Assembly: GCF_001522545.3 (NCBI RefSeq)
Contig: NC_031774.1
Location: 19,992,749 to 20,056,748 of the forward strand
Direction: 5' to 3'
DNA: 64,000 nucleotides
Origin: Parus major
Lineage: Eukaryota; Chordata; Aves; Passeriformes; Paridae
Part shown: piece after piece, positions 50,083 through 61,054 of the stretch
Layout: each line of letters opens with the position of its first letter
Numbering within the stretch: position 1 is the first letter of the stretch
Notes under the pieces: generated by a model
What the model was told of the DNA's origin: nothing
Seen by the model: the letters and a program-made list of their open reading frames with translations, nothing else
The model's database searches: none
Position numbers and translations under genes: made by a program

Positions 50083-51371
50083 GCAAAACTGAGATTTGAG
50101 AGTAGGATGCCTGGAAAAAAAAACAAAACAACTAACACCCAAACACCAGTAACTTAAGGAACCAGAATCTTTGTTGCAGATCAAAGGATTTTGCTCTGTG
50201 GAACCACTCTCTCCTCTGTAATTCCTCATTTGTTAATTTTATAATTAACAAATAAAACTATTAGAGAGCAAACTGTGACCCATTTTCTGCAAAGGGTGGC
50301 AATTTTCAAGTTTAGCTTTGAAAAGTCCACACTTCAATAAAATTCATTTTATGCCCTTAAAGAATATTTCTAAACTCTTTGTAGGTAACATTCCTATACC
50401 AAATTCACCTATGGTAACCTTTTTGTAGACTGTGGAATTTCAGAACACCCCTCATCACAGACCTGTTCTGGCACTACTTTCCTTCAGATTTCAATTGCAA
50501 ACTACTTGCAGCACAGGGAGGAAAAGTAAATTGAAATCCCAGAAAGATGAAGGAGAGCCAGTTCCAATACACAAGGCATGCATCTTGCTACCTGGACTTG
50601 AAAGTCACTCTGGTTTTATTGCTGGAAATTATTGCACAGCCATTATAAAAGAGAAGGTATAACAGTCTTATGTATTCAAATTAAGGTGCAGATTTAATTT
50701 ACAGAATTTCAATGAGAGGTGAAAGTGGCTCTTTGCAACACAGTTCAGGAACAGCACAATTCAATTCTTTTTGGTTACATTCTCTGACAGGTAAGTTACG
50801 CTCTTTCTTCCACATTGCAGTGGAATTGATTCATTGGCAAATGGGTGCAATTTAATCACTTCTAATCTACACAGCTTACAACACAAAAGAGGGTTAATAA
50901 CCTTAGAAACTTGAACACATTTTAAATACAGTTTATTCAGAAGTGAGATTTCCAGTCCCTTGGGTATCGCCTCACAATTCCTGTTTGTATCCTCAAATAA
51001 TTACTGTCCACAATATACTCAAAAATAGCTCAGTCTATTTCTTTATCTACTCTTTTTGACAGTCATTGCATTGAGGGATGCAACATAATTGTGTTATTTC
51101 AGGCAATAAAATGGTCATCCCCCATAGACAAATAATCAAGCAATTTAAAATGTGGTCATGGTTGCCTGAGCAGCCAGATTCTGATTTCAAAAGGCCTAGC
51201 TACATAACCCTGTGTACACTGTGCTTTTTAAGGGAAAATACTTTCACAAAATAAATATTACCTGGGGGTGTGAGGGGAAGGTAGAGAGCAGTTATTGTTT
51301 TTGCAAATGTCTTGTCTGCTGCCTGGATACAACAACATCAGAAATTCCTTAAACTTCAGTGCTGTGCTTCT

Positions 51372-51520
51372 CACACACACACACAGCATTTTCTGAGTTT
51401 TCTGTCTGCTTTTCACACACACACACAGAGGCTTGGGGCACTTTTGGGAAGGTGTTTTTTGGTTTGTATTATTTTTGGTTTTGTTTTGCTTTGTTCCGTT
51501 TGTTTGGTTTTTGTTTATTT
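51372..51520 (+). repeat. Two (CA)7 runs and a G/T-rich tract
   Basis: Two CA tracts of identical length (51372-51385 and 51414-51427), each followed by G, are separated by 28 bases. From about 51,450 a tract of GTTT-type words runs on to about 51,520. This looks like a local duplication followed by unrelated simple sequence. Confidence 0.85.
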
Positions 51521-52914
51521 TAATCTGAGACTTTGAGCTGGGGACATTTTGTTACTTTATTATGACACTGTGAAAGCTATGAAAAGCAGTTAATAAATGC
51601 TACAGATGAGAGTTTTTGGAGAAGGCTGGAAGACAGATGATAGTTACAGTAAGAGGAGTATGTTCTTGATAGCATAAAACTTAGTTATGCCGCCTTCACA
51701 GTCAGTCCTGAAGCACTGAATTAAAATGAAATAGACTGATGTCACACATACCAGTTACCAAGCTAGAATGTGCAACTTCATCTACCAAGTTGTTTGAAGT
51801 TCTCTGGTTAAGACTTACTCTTCTTGGAAAGTTTAAGCCAGGGCCAGCTATAGCAGTTAACAGGTGATAACATTTTGATTTGAACTATTTTAAATGAAGT
51901 ATCAATATTATATCAAGTAGCACAATTCTACTGAGTGTTTTAGAACATAAGATTCATAAGACAAAGGAAGATGGGGAAGATCTCGTCCTTTTCCTTTACT
52001 GATTTCCTTTTGACCATCAAATCTGTTTTCCTGCAGGCCTTTTTTGTGTAGAGAGACATATTTTCCAGCTTTCAAAGATGTACATCCCACTGCATTCCAG
52101 GGTCTGCCCTTTGTGTCTTTCCCTTAGCCCAAGATCTGCCCTCTCAGCATTCCCCTCAGCAGCATTAAAGCCTCAGGATATGCAGAGCTGCATTTGAAGG
52201 CAAAACCAGTGACCCAGCATCACAGTTCTGGGCAGCCACCTGGGAAAGGGAAAAAAAGCAGGACTTCAGACATTCACTGAAGAGCTTTGCTATTGTTACA
52301 TGTCATGAATCCCAAACTGTGATTCTAGTGGAGCACAAATGCGTTGTCCAGCACCAAAGCAGTAAAGCAGCATGAGCAGAGTGAATACATCAGATTGGTG
52401 CTTAATGAGATCAGCCATCCCTGTAGCCTGTGGCCTGCAGCCCAGGACACCTCTCTCCCCTGCATCACAGCAGCTGCACAACTTGCTCTCTGATCACCCC
52501 TCTACAACTGATTCTCTCTGGCTTCCTCCAAAATAAGGCTTTCTCCTCAATTTTCACAAATGAAATCCCCTTTTCTCACAGTTCAGTAACCACTGACAGC
52601 AGACAACTGCTCAGTCTCCTTCATGGGCAGATTTTCATTAGTTTTTTGGTTTTTTTTTTTAATTAAGAAAAATATAAATTACATCTGAATGTTCTTAAGT
52701 CAGCAAAATCCCCAGAAAACCATAACCATAATGAAAATAAGTCCTCTCAGATATTTTGTAAAATCATGTGAAATTTTTCATTTATCTCAATAGGACTACA
52801 AAAGTCCTATTCTTACCCACATTTGTCATTGATATTTCTATCTTAACTCACATAGACCATGACAACAAAAACGTAATTGCTTGTGTTGCTTTTCTAGACA
52901 ACGATTCATTTTGG

Positions 52915-52932
52915 AAAAAAAAAAAAAAAAAA
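52915..52932 (+). repeat. A18 homopolymer
   Basis: Eighteen uninterrupted A. No retrocopy body was recognised upstream. Confidence 0.9.
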
Positions 52933-53749
52933 GAAGTATTTTTTAACCATACAACTCATTTCTCCTAAATTAAAAACTGAAACACTGATGCAAATACTAT
53001 GTTAGTGACTTTTCATCTGGTTAAAAATTATTTTTCTTCAATGACATTGTCCATAAATTTTTATACTTTACTTCAGGAAAATTATTTTAAAGCCAGGAAA
53101 ACTTGTGGCGCTTCTGAAAACATCACTATCCCCCATATTTTTCTCTGGGCTAGACTTTTTGGGTTTTGTTGTTAGTGAAATGAGGAGATACAGAATATAA
53201 CTTCTCTTTCCCCTGCTCCCAGAAATGAACAATATTAGAAGAAAATAAGTCAAATTTCCCCTCATATCCACATCAGATTTTTATCATATGCTGGTCTGAG
53301 AGAATAAATCATTTTACTGTTGTCATGCATAAGTTTGCCTCATCTTTATATCATCTTGATATTAGAACAATTTGCTGGTAGTAGCAATGAGGAAAGGTTA
53401 ATCATCAGGTAAAGAAATACACTTAAAATGTTTAAGCTGTGCTGGTTATGCAAGATTTACTTGGTGACTGTGCTGCTGATAATTTATTATTAAACTAATA
53501 TCTTAAAAATATCTTAAATACAAATAACTTTCATAATCACTCATACTCTTCAGCATTTATACTACTCTTTCATACTTAGCCATTCTACTTTGTAAAAAAA
53601 GAAAACAGTTTCTTTTTAGTTTTGTTCTGAGCCCACACTGAAATTATTTAAAATACGAAAGTAAGAGATTTTAAATAGCTTTGTATATATTAAAATAATT
53701 TGTTTTCTAAGCAGGTAAGAGGAAACAGAACTGACACTAGAATTATTTA

Positions 53750-55300
53750 CAAATTAATATCCCTCCCCTTGCTCACTGTGCCCTTCACTTAAATTACTGC
53801 TAGTTGAAAACTCTGTGACACCTTTGAGTTCCTGGCAAATCTGGTTTTTCTTCACAGGAGGGCACAGCTCAGTGCACCATCCCTGCAGGGTCTCAGCAGG
53901 CTTGTTTCTCTTCCCATCCATGAGCTGCAAAAGCCTCCCCTCCCAAAGCGTGCCCAAATATGCTCTGGGGAAAAAGCCCTGGCAGAGGAACCCCCCACGC
54001 CCCAGGTGTTCAGCACACTCACTTCACTTTGGGAGGAAACAACCCAGACATTTTCACAACTTCCCTCTAACAGCTGAGGAGGAGGGAAATTGTGAACAAG
54101 TATTTGTGCACTGCCTGTAAGACAGTGTGCTTTCCAGTGGAAAGATGTGAATGACAGCGATTCCTCCTTACCCCTATCAGCATGAGTATTCACTCTTTAC
54201 AAGACAGAGTTAAGTTCTTGTTTAATGTGTTGTTTCCTTTACATAAAGGTTTTCTGCCCTTTAGTTGAATCAATTTTTTTGAAGATGGAACACTTCACAG
54301 TCCATATTTAAGATAAGATTGAAACAGATAAGCCTGAATGTGCTCTTAAAAGGCAAAAAAATACCTACAACAATCTGTAAAAGCTTACTTACTCACGAAA
54401 AGCCTTTTTCTCTGAGGAACAAACAAGATATTTCCTACAACTTTTCCCAAATGAAATTCATTCCCCCATCTCTGTCTCTTCTGACTGTTTCATGCATGTC
54501 ATGTGTGCCTGCACCTTTCCTTCATCCCTTCACTTTCTTCCTAGAGGATGGAATAGCTGATTGCTTTGCCCTTTCTCACAAAGCTAATGTTTGGGAAACC
54601 TACAAGAGAAGCAAGGGTGTTCCATGATTTGCTCACATCTCACTACATGTGACAGTACTGTCTGTGCCTTTGGCAGTGGTGTCACAGGTGCACAGCAGGC
54701 ACAAACGATGCCATATCCTTGAAATACCACAAAACCCTGTACTAGTTTTACTTGGAGACAGTGACTCATTGACCTCTCCATTTGAAATTCTCAGAGAGGA
54801 GTATTTAATGCTTGAGAAACACAAAAGAAAAGAAAAAATAGTCCAACCCCAGCAGAGAGCAGCAGCAGTCATGGACCAAGATTCACACTGGTTTTCATGT
54901 TTGTGTTTCCCAACACATTTTGCAAATGGGGAAATTCCTACAAAAAGTGAAATGAAGACTTTTTACATATTGATTACAAAGACCAGTGGCAAAACTAGAA
55001 CTACTACAGAAAGAGATATTCACTTTCTCCCACTTTCAGATGCATAAACTTGAGTACTCTTTCCCACTGTTTATACATAAGGAGCCATAGTGTCCTGTAA
55101 TAGGGGAGATCCTCCAGACTCCCTGCACTGTATGCATGGGGTCACCTCTTACCTCAGGGACAGCGGGACTCTGTCCACACCAGAGCTTTTACCTTTGGTG
55201 AAAGCCTCTTTGTCTCATTTTCCTCCTCTGCCACAGATGCCAGTGAGCAGCTTAACCACACAAAGTGCCCTACATCTCCTCTGCATCTGAATTGCTTTCC
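53750..55300. other. GC-raised region with longer reading frames
   Basis: This stretch is richer in G and C than its neighbours and carries several frames of 100-132 codons on both strands (53815-54120 plus, 53852-54193 minus, 54319-54627 plus, 54649-55047 plus). None has a domain, signal peptide or motif that I recognise, and the two strands overlap extensively, as expected where GC is higher and stop codons rarer. It could hold exons of an unannotated transcript, but I see no convincing splice pattern. A 12-bp palindrome GACAGTACTGTC lies at 54651-54662. Confidence 0.35.
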
Positions 55301-55339
55301 AGAGCAGACCTGATGAAAAGCATCAAAAGAATGGATTCA

Positions 55340-55375
55340 TGTGTGTATATATGTGTGTGTGTATGTGTGTGTGTC
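55340..55375 (+). repeat. TG/TA dinucleotide repeat
   Basis: Mixed GT and AT dinucleotides with one short TATATA part, ending in (GT)n. A simple microsatellite, likely length-variable. Confidence 0.9.
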
Positions 55376-55486
55376 TGTTTCTACGACAGAGCAATGAATG
55401 GATTTATATTTATTACTAATTTTTTGTGTCTTGACTGATCTATTTCTTGTAGTATTTCTTTTTTCATGGGCACTTTACTCAAACAT

Positions 55487-55550
55487 TGTCCCTGCCTACA
55501 GAACTAGATCATCTTTAGGTCCAGCCCAAGCCATTCTGTGATTCTATGAT
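55487..55550 (+). mobile_element. CR1 3' tail, 64 bp
   Basis: Only the last part of a CR1 3' UTR is present: TGTCCCTGCC, a GATCATCTTTAGGTCC block and the terminal CCATTCTGTGATTCTATGAT. It is an extreme 5' truncation, common for this family. The block TAGATCATCTTTAGG is the same part that lies before the end of the 43.4-kb copy. Confidence 0.85.
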
Positions 55551-58500
55551 TGTCTGGATGCACATATATTCTGGAAGTAAAATCACCAACTTCTGTCTTC
55601 TTGCCATTACTTGTGCCGTTCCTTGGAAACACCCTGAGAAATGAAATGGAATAAAAAGAATTAACCGTGACAATTAGGGTTGCAGAGAAACAAGATTATT
55701 GGAAGTTTCCATAGGGGATGGAGTGAGAGCAGTTTGTATCTAAACAACAGACACATAGTGATGACACTTTTAATTTTGCATAACTTACCCTGCAAAGACA
55801 GGCTGTAAGCTATCAAGCACTTTGCAGCAGCACTAAGATATAGCACTTGATGGAAACTTAAATGAAGATATAGAAATTTAACCCAAGGCCAAACTCAGAA
55901 GCAAGAGGTATCAATACTTATTACCCCATGATGAATATCCTGTGGCCTATTTGCAGTGTGTCTGGTATGTGTCTGATGGAGTTTATATCTTAAAGAAAAT
56001 GCCAGACAGAGAGCTGCATTTGTCACAGAAGACTGCTTAGAAGAGACAAACACTTCACATGTGCCTCTGGTATACCCTTAAAATCAAAGTTGCAACACTG
56101 TCACAGCAAAGCAATGTGAAAGACTTGGTTCTCAGCCCATCAGTTCTCCTAGGACCTAATTAACATTTTAAAAGAACAAAATAATTTCCCCTACTGAGCC
56201 AATATAGCAACACGTCAGATCACAACTTTAAAATTAAACTAAAGCAACAGATCACTACCAGTGGATTAGATGTGATGAATTTGCACAACTGTAAAATTTT
56301 GGCATCATTCCTAGCAATGTGCTTCCATAGCTGTGCTATCAGTACTTAAAAGGCATTTCAAAACAGACCTATAATTATCTGTGATCAGCACAAGGAAAAT
56401 CCATTTAGAAGCAGGCTGATCCAATTCTTCAGTAATATAAACTAAACAATCCTGTGGCATCTCCACCAACCATGCATGAAATATGGTCACAGTAATCTAA
56501 ACTTCGAATAGATTTCCAAAATTTTAAATTAAAAAACAGCTAAAAAAAACCAAAAACAAACAAAAAAAAAACTTACAAACAAACAAGAAAAAAAAAAATC
56601 CAAACAGCTTTTTCTTCACTTGAGTTGTAAAACACACTTTAGAGGAGACAGAATATAATTCTTCTCTTCAAAGGTAAAGTCTTCCTGTATTAAGAGTAAT
56701 TACCTCACTCCAGTCAGGCTGTTTTGCTGACATCCTGCAGCCAAACCACAATTGCCACAGAAACCTGGGAAGTTTGAAGTTACCATGTTGTGCTGCTAAG
56801 CCTCCAAACAAGTGCTGGGCAGTCATACTGTTCTGCTCTTCCATTTATTATCGACACTTTGTGTTTGTGTGGAGGAAAAATTCCTGGTGACCAGAGACTG
56901 ACTCTCAATCAGAGACAGAGAGTGACACAACCAAAAAATGCTGTGAGGGTTCCTAATGGGACCAGATACTACCAGGAAGTTTGGGATGAAACACTGCATC
57001 CTACAACCCTGCATCACGGAGAAAGTACATAATTCAAAAGACTCAGCTTTTTAATTAAAAAGATATGTTGAGTGAAAATTGAAGGCACAGAAAACTCTTG
57101 AAACTGTAAATATAGACAAAGGAAAAGACTTCTATACTGAAACATAATAAAATCCATTTTATATAATTTGATTAGTGAAAGAAAACATAATATTCATAAC
57201 CAAAAGAATCATGAAAAAAATTATAAAGAAGATTTATTTGGCCTTCCTACATTTTTGTGCCAGCTAACTGGAATGAAATTAAGAAAACATTAGGGACATA
57301 TAAATCTTCTACAAAAATAATGATGATATCTTGTGCTTTCCAAAATTTCATCACAGTGATAATTTTTCTACTTTATAATTTCCTTCAATTATTTTGTAAA
57401 GGCATGAAAAAGCAACTTAAAACTAAACAACAAAAAAAAGCATGCTACAAAATTACCACGTGTTTCACAAGTCATCTTTCCTTTTTCTTTTCTAAAATTC
57501 TAATACCAGTTTTATTAGACAGCCTAAAATGTTATCCCCACTTGAGGAGATAACGGGGAAAAAATGTAAGTATTTTCTTAGTTCCTAATGAAAAATATTT
57601 TATTACTGAAAATAATTTGAAAGTATAAGAATGGAAAGTTCTATTAAATTAATTATTTCACTACTGCCATCTTTGTCCATTCTATGTTTTCTAGTGCTTC
57701 TTTCAGGTTGGTTTTTATAAATCCAATTTTAAAATCAGAAGAGTTAATGTTAAAATGATACATGCATGCAGAAATTACCAATTGGGTTCTCCCAGAATTC
57801 ATATTTCTACTTTTTCTTTTGGGAAATTATTTTCTTCTTGTAAAGTGTGAACAGTTTATTTTTCAGAATTCCAACTTAAATCTCTTCCAGCAGTTAACTT
57901 CTAGTAGTACATCACAACAACCTAAATAGTTTTTAAACTCACACAGGTCTAAGGAATGCTATTTCATTACGTTTAAAATAATCCTTAAAAGAGTTTCCAA
58001 TGTATTTAAAATGAATTCACCAATGTGTTCAACTATGATCCAGCTGCACCAGGGAACACAATGCACAAAATGAGAAGGAAAGAATAGATTCACACTCTTC
58101 TTCAACTTCCTTCATCTTTTCAATATATTTTTTTCTCCTCCTGTAATGTTTATTTTCTCAGGACACTTCCCTCACCATTACCACTGCATTTTATTTTATT
58201 CTTCATTGCCTGGTTCAGCCCTTTATTATTTTATTGTTGTGTTAGATGGACAAAAGCTTTTTTTGCACTACAGAATTGATTGCTTCACCACAGGAGTGTC
58301 AGAAATCAGCAGGGAGTTGAAAAAATAAACATCCAGAGCCAGTGTTTCTCCAGATAGAAACAGGAGGGAACAATATTTCCAACAATAATTACTCATGTCC
58401 ATCTTGATGGAAGCACTCCTGACATAAGAAATAGAATTTATTTAAAGAATAAAAATAGGAGAACAGAACAATTTCTATCAAGGAAGTTTTAGTAAAAGCC

Positions 58501-60620
58501 ATGGAAGTTGTCAATTCCTCTGTTTTATTCAGTCTGTTAAGGTCATGATGACTTTCTTTAGGCATTTGCTTTCTACAAATCTTAGAGCATTGCTATTTAC
58601 TGTCTTTTTTTTTTTTAAGTGTAGTTTAATACAATTCATAATCCTTATATAGTCTTAATATTCAAAGGCATTGATAAGTCTTTCAAGTCTATAATTTGAT
58701 CAAATTCTTGATTTTGATCTTTCTTTATCACAAAGAAACATATTCCAATAGGGAGAAAAAGAAAAAAAAACTCTTTCAACATGGAAGATGGCATACCATC
58801 AACAACCTTAATATTATATACTATATTCAAAATGTATATATTATTTATGAAACTACTTGGCTTTATGAAATAGGAATGAGTTCTTCAGGAATCAGGGAAC
58901 TTAAACAAGTACTGCAGAGGCTCTGCTTAGGAGCACAACACTGACCTGTCTTTGTCTCAGTGTCCATTGGAATTCACTCCCATCACAGGCTGGACAGGTG
59001 GGTGCCTCAGGAAGGCAGCTCCAGAAAATGATAAAGGACCAGCTCAACAGAAATGCCAGGCCCAGGAGGGCAAGGAAAAAGAAAACCTGCCTGATATCAC
59101 GTGGGTACTGACAAACACAGAACTTGGCTTTCCACCTCCTTTTTTAGACAACTAACTGTCCTTTTGAGGAATTAAATGAGCAAATATAATCAAATTGAAT
59201 TACACCTTACGGAATTAAATTAGTTATGGTAGTTGGATTAATTCTGTGGTCCACTAGCTCCAGTTCTGTTTCACTAGGTTCTCTCTTGACTCATTTATTC
59301 TCCCTTACTTTCTTTTTTATACATTTCTTCCTTTATTCCTTTAATCTCACCTGTAGAACTAATTTTTAAATAATACACATATACAGACCCATCTGCATGC
59401 AGAGCATTCCAAGACAGATAGTTTCTCTTTTTTAATTCTTTTTTTTTTTTTGTAATTTAGTTGCATTTAACTGAGCTACTGTGAAAGGAACAGAAGTATT
59501 TTTTTCAATTCAATAAAGTTCAATATGTTTTACTAAAATAAAAACCAGTTACAGGTTAAATTTTAAATTTGATGAAAATATAATCCATACAAAAATTTCT
59601 TCTAAGATATTAATCATATCTTATTATCTGCATATAGTAGCAGAGAATTGAAGAAACTAAGGAATCTCTCACTGCACAAGCCATTTCAAGTGGATTGAAA
59701 AAAGCTCCAGAGAGCAACAGACATGCACCTCCAATAAATGGAGTTTGGATGATTTAAGAGAATTTCCTTTAATACTCTGTATGAAAACTTGTTACAGAGC
59801 TGAAAGCCCAGATTTTATCATACATGTACTGCAAAATACAAGAAGAAAACAGAAAAGTAAAGATAAAGCAGTTAGAATCCCTGCAGAAGCTGCATGATAC
59901 ATAAAAAAGTAACTAATTTTTGAGTTTGGAAATTGTGCTGTTAGAAAATATGTAAAGATTATCTGCAATATATAACTCCCACTTCTTGCTTTAAACTTTA
60001 CATCTTACTGTTCCTTTCAAGTCCAAAAATACTTTAATTTATTCTGGCTTGCTGGGGTTTCTTTTCTGCTAAGAATTTCTATCTTAACAAAAGATTTTCT
60101 TTTTAAAGTTGTCAAAAAACACAAACTATTTTTCTTTTTCTTATTTTACAAAAAATGACCACAAAATTGTCCGATGATGTAATCAGTTCATTGTCTCCCA
60201 CTCCTTCCAAAATTTCAAACCTCACTGGAGTTACACTACATGAAAGATTTGCCTCATGAAAGTCAGTCAAAATTCACTGATTTGGCCCTTTGGAGAGTGC
60301 TCAAATTACCAGAAAATCTGGGTGTATGTTATAAGCAGAGCAAGGAGTAAAACCAAGACAAATTAAAGTAAATATTTCCTTATACATTTCTCACCTAACA
60401 AAATCATGATTTTTTCTTATTGAAATAAATAGCATGTTACTATTAAAGTACAGATCTCATGTCCAAATACTGAAAAAAACCTATCCTAGAATCAATCAAA
60501 CCAACATTCATATTTTTTTGGCAAAAAGCATAATTTTGCTATTTGTGTAAAACTTACTCTGTAAATCCGTGATTTTTTTTATTCTTCAAGTTTTCCATTA
60601 TTTAGTGTGCATTAAGCCTT
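55551..60620. other. Unique AT-rich non-coding DNA
   Basis: No gene is recognised. Frames at 56790-57032, 57257-57553 and 58952-59155 are under 100 codons and unlike known families. A mildly GC-raised patch at 58,900-59,150 has no clear exon boundaries. Confidence 0.5.
56530..56598 (+). repeat. A-rich tract with C interruptions
   Basis: Runs of A broken by single or paired C (AAAAC and AAAC words) over about 70 bases. Simple sequence. Confidence 0.85.
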
Positions 60621-60625
60621 ACAAC

Positions 60626-61054
60626 CTACTTGTACCTAATCACACACTGCATATCTGGACCTGAGCTATTAGCTGTTATGCTGATTACTCCTGCATCTAT
60701 GCTCTTAACTGGGGAGCAGGCAATGAAGTTATTCCCAACCCAAATCTCCTCTGCCTTGCTGTGCTCTTCCAGCCACAAACTAGACACAACCATGGTGTTT
60801 TCACGTGGACACCACCATAAGAGAGGATGCAGGGCCAACAGGAATTGCAGATTTACCTGGTAGGTTTCCCAGAATTTCCCCAAGCCCATCCCCTGCTGAT
60901 GAATCTTTGCTATGTCAGTAGTGGTACCTCCTTGTGTTAGTGTTTCATAATACCAATATATAATATCACCCCTGTAATAAAATATCCACCACCACCTTTG
61001 GACTAACTGCAGATCAAATTTTAGAAATGAGATTTTTCTTGGCAACATCTGCAC
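60626..61054 (-). other. 142-codon ORF of unknown identity, possible exon
   Basis: The longest gap-free, repeat-free reading frame in the window, 142 codons on the minus strand. I do not recognise the protein. Within it, the segment 61048 down to 60857 (192 bp, exactly 64 codons) is preceded on the minus strand by TTTTTCATTTGTGCAG, a good splice acceptor, and followed by CCAG then GTAAAT, a good donor. The piece is rich in aromatic residues (QRWWWIFYYRGDIIYWYYET) and then GTTTDIAKIHQQGMGLGKFW. The apparent start is GTG, so the frame start is not a plausible translation start. It could be a real exon, a decayed transposon or ERV fragment that I cannot place, or chance. No flanking exon was found. 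Confidence 0.25.

Larger units (their letters stand above)
45421..53740. other. Unique AT-rich non-coding DNA
   Basis: No gene or larger transposon is recognised over this 8-kb stretch. Simple repeats inside it are listed separately. Frames such as 46346-46654 (minus) and 47332-47631 (plus) are about 100 codons and have no visible domain. A GC-raised patch lies at about 52,080-52,500. Confidence 0.5.
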
